A stretch of DNA of 64,000 nt from Apostichopus japonicus (Eukaryota > Echinodermata > Holothuroidea > Aspidochirotida > Stichopodidae): NCBI RefSeq assembly GCF_037975245.1, contig NC_092563.1, positions 28,731,960-28,795,959 of the forward strand. Direction: 5' to 3'. Below, in pieces: positions 24,116-37,200 of this stretch. The stretch's first letter is position 1, and each line of letters begins with the position of its first letter. The notes beneath the pieces were generated by a model. The model made no database searches. It had not been told where the DNA came from and saw only the letters and a list, made by a program, of their open reading frames with translations. Made by a program: the position numbers and the translations under genes.

Positions 24116-27100
24116 CTATAGAGCCCTCGTCTCTCTGTGAAAAAGATGAAAAAAAATTTAAAAAACACATAAGTGATTGATACATAGTATACAGATGGAC
24201 ATGCTTGATAAAACACACAGGTATAGTGTTCATAATGAACAATCTTAATCCCTACAATCCCTTTAGAGGAATGGTCTCCATTCATCGGTGGTCATGCTGC
24301 GAATCTCACGTTTCTCTGTCCAAACTCCAGTTTGGTTTCTGTCAAGATTAGTTTCGATTACTGCGCAGGTTGTTTACATCTTTTTCTAAGATTAGTTGCT
24401 AGTGAAGAGTTTGCGTGTGCTGTGAAGTCACCACCCCTTGCTAGCTCAATGAAGAGAACCGATATACCAACCTCTGACCAGCACTGTATGTAGGGTAATC
24501 GTCATAGCCATATTCTTCATCCTCTGAGAGATCACCGACCATATCCACCAAATCATTTCCTAGACCAGAATCCATCGCAACCAGAGATGATTTACTGCAA
24601 TCAAAGAGGTAAAGGAAAACTTAACATCAACTGAAAGGCACAAACAATCACCTTTGTCATGTCAGTGGTCGTCACTATGGTAGCATATCAGTCTGCAGCC
24701 ACTCACTATGGTAGCATATCAGTCTGCAGCTACTCACTATGGTAGCATATCAGTCTGCAGCCACTCACTTTGGTAGCATATCAGTCTGCAGCCACTCATT
24801 TTGGTAGCATATCAATCTGCAGCCACTCACTTTGGTAGCATATCAATCTGCAGCCACTCACTGTGGTAGCATATCAGTCTGCAGCCACTCACTTTGGTAG
24901 CATATCAGTCTGCAGCTACTCACTATGGTAGCATATCAGTCTGCAGTCACTCACTATGGTAGCATATCAGTCTGCAGCCACTCACTATGGTAGCATATCA
25001 GTCTGCAGCCACTCACTTTGGTAGCATATCAGTCTGCAGCCACTCACTGTGGTAGCATATCAGTCTGCAGCTACTCACTATAGTAGCATATCAGTCTGCA
25101 GTCACTCACTATGATAGCATATCAGTCTGCAGCCACTCACTATGGTAGCATATCAGTCTGCAGCCACTCACTTTGGTAGCATATCAGTCTGCAGCCACTC
25201 ACTGTGGTAGCATATCAGTCTGCAGCCACTCACTGTGGTAGCATATCAGTCTGCAGCCACTCACTTTGGTAGCATATCAGTCTGCAGCCACTCACTATGG
25301 TAGCATATCAGTCTGCAGCCACTCACTTTGTTAGCATATCAGTCTGCAGCTACTCACTATGGTAGCCTATTAGTCTGCAGCCACTCACTTTGGTAGCATA
25401 TCAGTCTGCAGCCACTCACTATGGTAGCATATCAGTCTGCAGCCACTCACTATGGTAGCATATCAGTCTGCAGCCACTCACTGTGGTAGCATATCAGTCT
25501 GCAGCCACTCTTCGTTTGAACCCAATCTTCTTGCGTGCCACAGTTGTAGTCAATGATCACCTGTTCACATGTTTTTGATTAAGAATATTTGTGAGTTGAT
25601 CCAGAGAAACCTGGACTCTCTTTCCAGGTTGACTCAACAGCAATGTTTGGTAGTCCAACAAAAGACAGATTTATAATGGCAGGTTACCTTGATTGATTGC
25701 CTTTCAGTTACTACCAATAAATTACTACTATGATAAAAACCAGCCTAATTCTCAAACATTAATAAAAAAAATAATCATAATTAGCAAGTTTTGTTTTCAT
25801 CCTGCCAATCTTGGCACAACTTTAGCATTTTTATCAACAGTTTGAATGTTAATATCCTGTGTGATGAAGTATTCCAGTTTTAGAGAGTATACAGAACTAA
25901 TTAATCATCATGCCTAAATATAGTGTTCCTGTTTTGTTCTATTACATAAAAATGAGATCCTTCTGTTATTGGCACAGACAGAACACTGAGATACTAATGA
26001 GAATAAAAATATTTATACTTGTGTACCTTGCTGCTCTGCAGGTGAAAAACAGGATCCTTTTGAGCTTCTTGTTGTAGAAGAAATAGTTGAACGACCAGAG
26101 AATTCCTTGCTCGCCGTAAGGATCTGATGCCAGATCAGGATTATAACTGAAACATTGAAAAGATCATTAACAAATAAGGCAACTGTTTTCTGTATGTTAT
26201 GAAAATATATTTAGACACAAAAACATATTGTCAAAGATCTATTTATCAGTATTGTACAGCAAATTGTTATGCAAGTGGTCCAATTGCTATATGAATGTTA
26301 AGATGTGCAGCAATTTTTTACACAGGAATAATAGTATTGTATAAGACATGGAAACCAAAGCCCTCAAAATTGCTATTAAAAATTAAAATTTATATTGTTC
26401 CCTGATATTGAAGGTCTACATCCCGCCCAACAATCCCCCCAGCCCCCCCCCCCACTGGGCCAACCCACACCCTTCTTGCACACACTGTTGATTACATGTG
26501 TATGAAGCTGCTGAGAATGCACATGAAACCAACTACTCAGGAACTAATGCCATATTAATTGACAAGTTTCATTCAGGAAGCTAACTTTAGCTTTTACCTA
26601 TATATTTCACACTCTTGTGGTATGATTTCTGCGTTGATAGCCGTCCAGAGTTGGCTTCGGATTTGCGACCCGTACAGCTCTCCCGCCACTGAAAACATGT
26701 TGCTGTCAACTGATGACATGGTCCACTGAAAACTTGGCTCGCGGCTGAATTCATCACTTTTGGTGTCACTAAAGATTGAAGAAAGCAGAGTGACTTCCCC
26801 ATTAGCTGTACATTCTAACAAAAATTGGAAAATTATGGTATTTTTTTGTCAAAATACTGTATCATTTTTACAAGTACTGTAGGTGACCATATACCATTTT
26901 TTCCCTTCCACATGTATAGTACATACAAGCTGTTCAAATGTATTCTTCTTCAGACTGTGTGGTTATATGTAGTATATAAGTTAGAAGGCATTTAAGTGTT
27001 CTAGTAACATACATTCCAACGTTCTGTTATTCACTGTTTATGATATTTTCGGCTTGTACAATATTTTACTGAACCAGAAGTAGTATCGTACTTGATAATT

Positions 27101-30044
27101 GTTATTTTTACCAAAAATAGCTGTTCACACAATCACGCTTTCAATAAACTTGTTGGTGGAAAATGGAAGTATTATGATTGCATATATATATGTATAACAC
27201 CAATGCTAACATTTTATGTAACAAGCTTTTGATTGAAAGCACCCAAAACATGCTAATTTCTGTATAACATAAACTCCCATTGAGATTGTTAAATATGTGA
27301 AATATTTGATTAAGAACCAATTTATACCATCACATCTAGAAAAGTACTGGTAAGAAAAACTGAAATATGGCTTAGTTCCAACTTGGTAAAACATACTGAA
27401 ACTTAAGTATACATGTTTTTAATACAAAGATGACAAACTGTTTGGCTCAGAGCCAGAACATATTCAAGTATTACTGTTGTTCCTGCTTATATACACTTTC
27501 TGTATTGAAAAACTATACAATGGCCGAAGACAAACAGAATGAGGTTTGTAAGTTGTAACTAAAGTAGAGTGGGGTATTTGGCCTGGTTTCGGTTGTGGGA
27601 TAGAACAAACACAAGAAGCACTTTCTATGTTTCATGTGCTACATTGCATAGTCCCGAATATTAAAAAATGAGAGTAACTTTGTTTCCTTGAAGACTACGA
27701 CATGAGTTAGTTATTCCACATTCCACCGTAGTAGGCCTATATAGTATGCCACTATGCTGATTTAATTTTATAATGGCATGGCATGATTTAAAGCCAAAGT
27801 GTCAGAACCTATTTAGTTTCTATCCCAATGATTAATTACAGCAATTCATAATATTCCAAAACATTTAATTCTCTTCTTTACAATTGTCTTTAGTAGCATT
27901 CACTTTAGTTGGTAATATATGGTTCTGAAACAAAGCTATTAAAGAAACATGATGCAAGTTCAAATAATGGAATTACTCTACCCTCTTTATCGGGGGAGAG
28001 ACAATGGAGGGTAGGGAGAGAGGATTTGGAAAGGAAAAGAAAACTGCTTCACCTGAAATCATAGTCAGGATGGAAAGCAGCATTCAGTGTTGACTTTAAG
28101 TAGAAGATCATTTTCCTACTGCAAGTATAACACAACGGCCCACCCCCATCAGCGCCATGTTGTTCTGCCTTCAGTGGACTATGTGATGGAGCTAGTTGGG
28201 ACTGAGATGGAGATAAGGCCTGGAGGTCATCTGGAGACTGACCGTCCTCTGTACTTAGCAACTTAAACAAACGTTTGTCCTGCCCGGCCATCTTGCAAGA
28301 ATAGCTTTCAATTCTAGAAAAAAGAAATGAAAAAAGGAAGTGTAGGTTACATATTTCACAAGGAGTTGCAAACTTTGAAATCAAAATGCTACCTTAAAAA
28401 AGTTGCAAATTGGAAAATAGGTTGTTACTGTATGTTCCATAATTCTCACAGAGCCCTTTCATTGTAGAAGTGGATACCCCTGAGACAGTTCTATGAGATC
28501 TATATGGTAACAACTAATAATATTAATTAACTACTTAGAACTATCCTACTTTAGAATTAACGAATGTCTGATTCAAACCTGTAGACACTTACTGTTATAC
28601 TGTATCATATATGCTGTACAAACAGTATTTTTATTTCCTCGTTCTAGATGGTGGGCATTTTGTAGCCATTTTTCTGATATTTTTAACTTCCTAAAGTTCT
28701 TTTGTTGAGAAGAATACAGTTCAGGTACCACTGGAGATCATGTCAAATTCCACACAAACAGGCAACTTTAGGTCGGCCGATTAGTCAGGACCTTCGGGGA
28801 CCCCTTTCATGTTTATGACATGGGACTCTGTCATTATGTAAGACACTAAGGATTTCACATGATGAATTTATACGGTTAAATTATTAAACGAGAACACTAA
28901 AATGAAAGTTATTATTATTGGTAACTTGGCACATATTATTTATTTATATATAGCAACAAAAAAAAAAAAACACAACATTTCTTTCTTCACACAGAACCTA
29001 TTTTTGTCTCTTTCACAGGTTAAGTTCAGGAAGGAAAAGAAAGCGACATTAATGGAGTTATGAAAACATAATCCAACCACACAATCCAAATAATCCCACT
29101 GAAATGATTAAAATACTGCACTTTCAACATACATTGTTACTTTACAATGTTGACTTATAGGCCTTAGCACTAATTCAAGTCTAACCTTATGTTATGAGGA
29201 AAGAGATTTTAGAACATTTTACCTTTCAAAGAATATATATGAAGCTTGAGGAAATAAAATCTAATCATGATATAATCATAATACTCCAAACATGACAAAA
29301 GGATTGCAGATTTTCAGGCAGTAAGTTAACAAAACGAGGATTAAAAGTTATATATCAATTTCAGGCGATTCTGAGAGGGTCGACATGGAATTGACCCAAA
29401 AATTTGTTTATTTGGCATGGATTGACCCTTATATCTTTAAGCCGATGCCAGAATATAATAATTTTGAAGCATGTTGGATTTATAACAATCGCCATTGAAA
29501 CATCAAATACAGCCCAAACAACTGATTAACTCAAAAAGTTTTGAATATCATATTTAAAGTCATGGATGAAAGGCCTTTTGGATTAACTTATTAATTTCAC
29601 AAACCTGTATTCAAGATTAACAAAAGGAAAACAGACTAGCCAACTGATAGTTACAAGATGATTGACAATGGATTACCAAGAGCCTCAAGAGGTTGAAGAT
29701 ATTCTCATTACAGTTACAAGAAACTAAAAAATTACAAAATAGTAGATAAGAAAGTTATTTGCACCATAATACTTAGTGCATTCCACCATTGGGGAAGTGC
29801 TCAGATGGCTGTTGTTCACAGTGGCTTCCCTGTAATTTCTTAGCACTTGACTGATTGTTGTATTTAAAGAGACATTTGTCATCCTGTAGACAATTTCTTC
29901 AAACATTTTTTGGCCACCCTGCATGGTTCAAGTGGCTTAATAAATATTTACTACTTACTTTCCAAATATCTTACAGTCTCCCACCTCCAGGCATGACAAT
30001 GCTTCTGAGATAGCCTCAAGCTTTGGATTTTCCAGTAGTTTCAT
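24116..30044 (-). CDS. MAF1: MAF1, repressor of RNA polymerase III
   Basis: Six coding exons: 30044-29959, 28313-28053, 26768-26598, 26146-26027, 24594-24472, 24134-24116. All are GT-AG with matching phases, giving 259 aa, close to the usual animal length (human 256). The start [16 protein letters not shown] matches the family N-terminus. Conserved blocks in order are [11 protein letters not shown] (from about 29), [14 protein letters not shown] and [57 protein letters not shown], and an acidic tail with [17 protein letters not shown]1 binds Pol III under stress or TORC1 inhibition and blocks transcription of tRNA and 5S genes; in animals it is controlled by phosphorylation, and the Ser-rich loop of exon 2 is the likely target (inference). 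The last exon starts after CACAGAGAGAC, a tandem acceptor that leaves the exact C-terminus open. Confidence 0.93.
24675..25510. repeat. 31-bp minisatellite, about 27 units
   Basis: An uninterrupted array of GGTAGCATATCAGTCTGCAG plus CCACTCACTAT, unit 31 bp, filling 836 bp of MAF1 intron 4. Variation is mostly ACTATGG/ACTTTGG/ACTGTGG and CAGCCACTC/CAGCTACTC/CAGTCACTC. The variants form blocks that recur in the same order, which suggests duplication of several units at once. It has no open coding role. Confidence 0.95.
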
Positions 30045-31625
30045 TTTACTCAACTATTATCCCCAAGATATGCGCAAAAGTACCTCCGTAAGAATGTTTC
30101 CAAAATAAAAGCTGTATCCCAGAAAAAGTGTATCAGGTTATAATGAATTTCAGATGTACAAAAGCTGATGGCGATGTAAAGTTTTTGTAAATTCAATCCC
30201 CCCCAAAAAACCGACTGAATTATTGCAGTTCTTTATTTATTTCTAAAACATAAAAATGTTCTCAAAACTCATACAGTCAGTGGGATTTACCAAATTTCAA
30301 ATTAATGTTTTTGAGAATTGGCTTTTAACATAAGTTGTCTTGAACTACTAGGAATACTGCTTATTGAAATACTGCCTTGTATTCGACCAGGCTTTAGACT
30401 TGTCTTACTGGAGTAGTAATGTGAGAATCGCACAACAGAGGAAGCCATATCTTGTACACAATTTAAATTCTCCAAGTGTTCAATAACTGCCATCATGTTC
30501 ATAGTCCTTTAGATATGTAAAATCTGTCAACCAATCTCCTGAGTTTTACTAAGTTACGTTAGACAGTGCAATTCCCATAGGCCTAAGCCGTAAATGAAAA
30601 TAAATTAATTGGTTTGGCTAGTCGAATTCATTAACACTAGGCCATGAAACATATGCCGTTATCACGTTAGGCTGCCATAGAGTGATACACTATTCCATAG
30701 AGAAGAAATCTCAAATTGGATGCTTTATCACTTAATAGAAAAATTGCAATCAAGGTTACTTGATTGAGCCCGAATCCCAAACAAAATTCAACTAGAGTCT
30801 CGGCTACGCTCCGTCGCACATTTTCGACACATACAAGCCTGCAAAATGAGATGACAGTCCGCAAAAACAATACAATCGATCCTAAGAATAAGCGGAAATA
30901 TTGTTTACTAACACTTGCGCAAAGGATTATGGGATATTACAGCTGTACTGTGACATCGCGCTTACAACAGGGAAACCCCCGTTCTCAGTACTCTTGCGCG
31001 TTTGTAAGTCGATCAGTTATTTTACATAGTCATTTGTATTAGACACTGAATTGGTCCTAGACTTTAGAATGCATAAATTGCTAAAAAGGAAAAAACAAAA
31101 CACTTAAAAAGTACGTTTGTGAGGGTTATGAGCTTTTAAATCAGACAATTAAAATATAGCCCGTGTTATTTTGTTGCGAACTGACAGTCCTATAAAATAA
31201 TGCCTTGATAATGAAACAGTAACTTGCAAAAATCCTGTAGGACCATGAGTATTTGGGTGATTACCTTTTATCACTTCAGAGGTGTTGGCTCGAGTCTGGC
31301 CTGGGACGCGAACATACTTGCGCTCGAATGGATTGGACACAGCATTTTCCTGGATTTGAACTAGCTTGAAACTGACTTTGGCTCATGCAGTGATATATAC
31401 TGTACCTCAGGCTGTTCAGATCGACAAACCTACAAAATCAATGTTATCAAATCAGCAAGATATATTTTCTGTATTGACACAGAGCAGAAAGTTTGATAGT
31501 AATTATCATTATGATTATATTAATTTCGAACCCAATGGCAATGTTATGTTTTCTTTGACCCTTATACGTGGGTTACATTCGTGAGACATTAGATGAAAAT
31601 CCACTTCAAAAGCGCGTGACTACAC
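30045..31625. other. MAF1 upstream region
   Basis: This is the divergent intergenic interval beginning at the MAF1 start codon. The part around 30750-31000 is richer in CpG than its surroundings and could hold the MAF1 promoter or a 5' untranslated exon; I cannot place the start site. ORFs here (30667-30870, 30764-31042, 31366-31584) lack recognisable domains. Confidence 0.35.
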
Positions 31626-31990
31626 CCATGGGCGGCGATCATGGGGGGACGGGGTGGGGGACATGTCCCCCAATATTTTAGGTAGGGGGATATAGTTTAT
31701 AATAACCCCCAATATTTGGGGCGACCCCTTGAGCATATTTTTTGTATTTTTTATGATATCGCTAGTATAATTTCAAACAGAAAATAGATGCAACTTACCA
31801 GGCCTGGGAAGTGTCATTTCCAAAGATCTGGGAGACATTTTCAGCCAAAATTTTCTTTTACACTTCGCGCCAACTGGTGGCGCTACGCTTAGATAGTTTG
31901 CCTAAAAGATTCGCCCCTCCCTTGGCAAATTCCTCGCTACGCGCCAGTCTATATATCATATCCGTGTCACAATTACTTAGTAAATATCAC

Positions 31991-32046
<56 letters not shown>

Positions 32047-32165
32047 TAAATATTTATACAAAATATCACGAAGAGCGCTAACAATTTGGAGGATGAAAGT
32101 TGCTACGCGCCTGCACCCAAGCATACGTCCCCCCCCCCCCAATATTTGAAACAAATTGCCGCCCC
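31626..32165. mobile_element. MITE with nested core element and (AT)n
   Basis: Flanked by TGACTACAC on both sides (31617-31625 and 32166-32174), a 9-bp direct repeat that marks an insertion. The ends are CCATGGGCGGCGATC and ATTGCCGCCCC, with CCCCCAATATTT motifs near both ends. In the middle (about 31795-31950) is the core seen in other MITEs here (GTGTCATTTCCAAAGATCT, TTCGCGCCAACTGGTGGCGC), followed at 31998-32042 by a pure AT dinucleotide run. The core looks like a second, later insertion. Confidence 0.7.
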
Positions 32166-32174
32166 TGACTACAC

Positions 32175-33794
32175 CTTATTTCGCCAAATCCAGATTGCCG
32201 TAAGTTGGATTATGGGTTCATTTTCTTATATTTAAAGGACATGCGTGGCCCTGGGGTCGTGGAAGCTGACTCCTCGTGCATGTAGGGTGGGAAGTGAATA
32301 CACCCATGACCTTCTCTTGATCTGCGACTGGCAAGTATAGGAAGTGGTACCCATGCATCTGCTACACTGTATATATTTGTCTGTGCAACTGTTTGTCTGC
32401 AATCTTCATTTCCTACAAATGTTGTACATTTCTTAGTATTCTCATCTCTAAAAGGTAACAAATTATTCGGACATCGAATTTCAAAGAGGAATGGTGGCAG
32501 TAGTGAGAGGGTCTCGGAGAACTCCACATACGAACCCCCACCCCCCCCCCCCCATCAAAATGTATAACCTGTAGGTCAAAGTAGGGCACATGTCACATGA
32601 AATGCCCAACATAGAAAACCCTAGCACCGGAAAACACAGTTGGTTAGCATCATGTTTGATCTCTAGAGTAAGGCAAATGTGTCACCAAAACAGAACTAGT
32701 ATTGTTCGATACAAGTGACAAACGCCTACAGTGGAAGTACGAACTTCCTTACCGATTTCGAACCTATGGGCATACAATTCAACTACAGAGAGAAAGGGAG
32801 AGGGGACCATAGCGCTTTCGAGGGCTAAGTCAGTGATCACTGAGGGGTTGACAAAGTTTCCGCCCCCACGCGGAAACGCGACATCCTTTCGCCCCCAAAT
32901 TCATACAACGTTTATAGCGTGTATACGAAATTTATCACAACCCCCTCACCGGGCTAATTCCCTTGTTTTATAGGGGCAAGGGGTACGTCAGCAAGTCAAC
33001 TTTGCCAAGTTTACACTCATTGACTTTGCACGTACAGTCCGTGATCACTGAGACGTTGACAGTTTACTGCTATTGCTAATATCACGGGATCATGTGATAA
33101 TTGATAATAGAACGAAGTGCGCGGAGTTGCATTGGTATGCCCGATCTGGAGTTCCATTTGATTTGATTATAACCAAACTCACGCAGTCGCGGTTATTAAT
33201 GTAAGTTTTTACCTAACATTCTTTACATAAAAAATTTCGCTGCAAACTGTCACCTAGGCCTAGGGCAATGTTACAAAATGCATACTTTCGTACTCTGCTC
33301 CTGGTCCTACTTCCTTGTCCTCATTGCATTTGCAGCCTATAGTCTAACTCAGTCATTATTCCTATACATGTGTAGCAAGCTTAGCTTATTTGAATATAGT
33401 CTTTTATAGGTAATAATACGTGAAACTTGACTGTGTACGAATGTGTCAGCCATTAAAATAACAGTCCTTTGATGAAGCCAGAGCTTGGAACCATTGAAAC
33501 AAAAAAAAATGGTTAAATAGCAATTTATCATGTAGGCCTATCTCGCATTTGGTGTATAGGCAAAGTACAAAAGCAATAGCGCTAGAAAACTTAAATATTC
33601 AGTGAATACTTTATCTGCTATCGCCTTTCAAAATGCTATTCAAAATGGATAATAGATATATAGCAGTTTTGTACACAGAAACTATGGAATTTTGTAAGAT
33701 ACAAAATTCAAAGACTTGAAAACTGCTACACAAAATTCCATCCCCAGAAATTATTCCTTGGTAACGGTTAGTCAAACAAATTACAGTTGTGCAC
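32175..33794. other. Upstream region of the S28 peptidase gene
   Basis: No coding exon seen. The minus-strand ORF at 32210-32527 has no recognisable domain. The motif GTGATCACTGAG-N2-GTTGAC occurs twice (about 32835 and 33041), a palindrome-containing repeat of unknown meaning. A good splice donor, AAT|GTAAGT at 33201, could end a 5' untranslated exon that joins the acceptor at 34205-34206. Confidence 0.35.
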
Positions 33795-34164
33795 TTAAAG
33801 GCATTGAAGACTCGCCCTAAACCATGTGCAGCCATCTGAAAAAGTTAACTTTCTGTCGCTTGCAAGTGACGTTTTGTTCGTGTCGCTACAAAATGCAGAC
33901 AGTAATGAAACATAATCCTTAATTGTTATCTTTAGCTGGACCTGAGATGTCCATCGCTGTATCGTTTGTATACTGTGCTGTGGGTATTGACCGCAGCTGT
34001 ATGTACTGACTGTACACTAGTGTCTAATTACCGATGGTAGCAGGCTGTGTGTGTATTTTCTGGGATCGATGGTGGTGTGTAACACTTCTGTTACACCTCA
34101 TTCGAAACTAGGTCAGATTACCGGCATAAGATGTTTCTTTTGCAAGATTCTTCACACCCTTTAA
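33795..34164. mobile_element. TTAA-flanked MITE, copy B
   Basis: Inverted orientation relative to copy A: starts TTAAAGGCATTGAAGACTCG and ends TTCACACCC-TTTAA. It is 370 bp with TTAA at both ends. It ends only 58 bp before the peptidase start codon and 41 bp before the putative 5'-UTR acceptor, so it lies at the 3' end of a likely first intron or in the promoter region. Confidence 0.8.
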
Positions 34165-34222
34165 ATGAAGTTTGTGTAAATTTCATTCTTATTATTTTCT
34201 TTTCAGATCAGGTGTAAAAGAA

Positions 34223-37200
34223 ATGATGAATTGGACACTTTGTTTGTGTTTCTCCCTTCTCACTTTGCAGTGTGGTGTATCAGGATATGGTAAGACATTC
34301 AAATTTGGTTCTACAGATTTTACTCATGCTCTTAAATGAATTCTAGTGTGCTCTGTGTCCCATTGAAAATGCACACGTATTCAAATACAGAAGTTTGAGG
34401 TTTCACTTTCATTTCTTGTTGAAGAATATCTCCTCAAACTTCTCTCATGTATTTCTTGCATGAAATGTTACATGGAAGTACTTCCTTGGTATACCTACTT
34501 TCATGTCTTAAGTCAATCCCATTCATGATTGTGTATGATCGGAGAAAGAGTCATTCAAATTTGATATTGCATAGTAAACATGGAGAGACATAAATTTATT
34601 CATTAGTGGATTTGATAGATTAATTGATTTAAATATCATTCATTTCGCATCATTCACATAAGTCAATCCTTCAATCAACCAACAGATCAATCAGTCAAAT
34701 TCAATCTGCGACTGTCAATTAATCCTCAATGAGCTAGTTTAGTATGTTACAAATCATGGTCTGCATGTCATTATCATTCTTGTTATTCCCATTATTGAAA
34801 TGCAACATTGCACTATATTAACTAGAACCATTTGACCTCAAGACTAACTGACATTTTAGTAATAATTAAATGTACTTCTTTCTACAGGAGTCCTCTTTCA
34901 TAAACTAAGGCAAAAGCATCTTCAAGATATGATGGAGGGTTGGTATCGAGATGATCCACCGGCTAATGTAACAACATCGTACATAGAGCAGCCATTGGAC
35001 CACTTTGATCCGCTTGTGAGTGTAGCAAAGGAAAAAAGAAAATTTAACTTTTTTTAACAATAGGTTGTTTCACACTTTTCTTTTTTAAATCCTCATTTCT
35101 AAGGCATTTGCAAGCTGGCTCAGGTTGTGATGACTCACGTTAGGAAGAACATTCATACTTTGCCATTAATTAATTAGTGGTCGGGGGTTGAATTATGAGG
35201 GTCGTAATGCCCCAAAAATTGCATAAATTGTAAGTGTGTTTCACATATACTCACTGTTTCCATGTGCATCAATTTAGTTACCTCTCTTAGTTCTAGTTGG
35301 ATGCAACCAACTTTTCCAAAGCAATACATAATAAACAGACAGCTGGGAATTGTATAAGCAAACTTAAAGGGTGTGAAGTCTCGCTCACAAAGAAACGTCT
35401 CATGCTGGTAATCTGACCTAGTTTCGAATGAGGTGTAACAGAAGTATTATACACCACCATCGATCCCCGAAAATACACACAGCTTGCTACCGCCGTTGGT
35501 AATTAGACACTAGGGTAGGTTACAGTCAATACATACAGCTACGGTCAATACCCACAGCACAGTATACATATAGCAGCGTGGATATCTCAGGTCTAGATAA
35601 AAGATAACAAGGTATCACATTTCATTACTGTCTGTATTTTGTAGCGACAAGAAGAAAATGTCATTTGCAAGCAATGGAAAGTTAACTTTTTCAGAGCGCG
35701 GCACGCGGTTTGGGGCGAGTCTTCAATGCCTTTAAAAGTAACAAGCAACTTATTGACTAGAATGGGAACCAGCTCGATCGACTGTGGTAATGCAATTTTT
35801 GTGCTCTATGAGAGTGAGCAGCAATAAATTGGTGGTAAACACTGGTCACCATTTCATTGCTCTCAAGGTAATACACAGCAGAAGCTTTCCACTGTTATTT
35901 TCAGTCTTAGATATAATTCTTTCCTAAAAATTTCCTGACATGTAACATAGTTCAGGTGATTTAAGTTTAGTAATGTACATAGTTTATCTGGTTTACAGCT
36001 AAAAGCGTCTCAATTAATGTTTCATGAAACTCAAAATGTTTAATCTATGGTTCCCTGATATGATCGTTTGTATTATATTCATTTATTTCATCTGGTCATT
36101 TTTACTTGTAGGTTGATAAAACATATCAGCAACGATACCATGTGATTGATGCTTATTGGCATGGAGCAGATCGAGGGCCTGTATTTCTTTACATCGGCGG
36201 TGAGGGGCCCTTAGATGCAGGTGAAGTTAATTCAGGTACGTACAGAATGTCGAGAGAAATTCAAAAGTATCATCCCCGCATACAGCGAAGATGTTCAGGA
36301 AGTTTTACCAAATAAATAATAACTTTTGGTGAAGTAGATGGACTAAATGTTATTGTTTTTTTCTCTTAGCAATTAACCTAACAGCCATATCACAATTTGA
36401 AGTAGTGCCTTAGCATCTCCATCTACTGTCTACCAAGATTTAGGGCTTCAGTTGTCCTTGCTACATAGAAGCACAGCCCATTTGTAGTTAACATTTTACT
36501 TACAGTAGAATCAAGCATAAATTTATGTGAGACGTCATTTCACTATTTAAGTATATGCAAGCATGTGTCACTACTAACGAGGTCATGTAAAGTTCATGTG
36601 TCATTTCCGTGTGACCGGAGGTGAAGGTTTAATATGTTTAGTTACTTTATTCCTAGCATTGGTTGACAGACCACCAGAAGCCGTAGTTGTTGTTGACAGA
36701 ATCTATGTGTTGTTGTGCATCTATCTGCATACGTAATGTGTGTGACATGATATTATATTTGCATACAGTTGCATTTAGCTGTCCAATCAAGAGTTATTAT
36801 CATTGGTTGCTATCGGCACTTCAGCCAATCAGCTGAGCGTGCGTCCATGCTGGTTAGCATGACTTCAGAGAAGTATATTTTTGTATTTGTGAGTTCTCAG
36901 TTAGTCTACGTCCTGTTTTTTCTCATATTTTTAAGTCTCTTTATTATTAAACTGTTTCAAGTTTCGTCCCATTTATTGCTCTCAAATTGGAATCCAAACA
37001 CAAGAAGAACAGTATCCAATTGATCTTCTAATTGGTTTCCTGTAAAAATCTCTATATTTCGGACTAATAACCCTTGGCAGAATAATCTTGTGCAAGGCGA
37101 AGACACACTCACCTGAACCGGGTACCCGAGAGCTGTTACCCGTCGGGTATCCGGGTACCCAGAAAAAATTGGTTTACCCTCGTGTATCGCGATTTTCAAG

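Noticed and set aside
24666-25510. CRISPR-like regular array
   Set aside because: The units are directly abutting 31-bp repeats without unique spacers, in a eukaryotic intron; it is a minisatellite.
32210-32527. 105-codon minus-strand ORF upstream of the peptidase
   Set aside because: No domain recognised and composition not clearly coding; it cannot be supported without transcript data.
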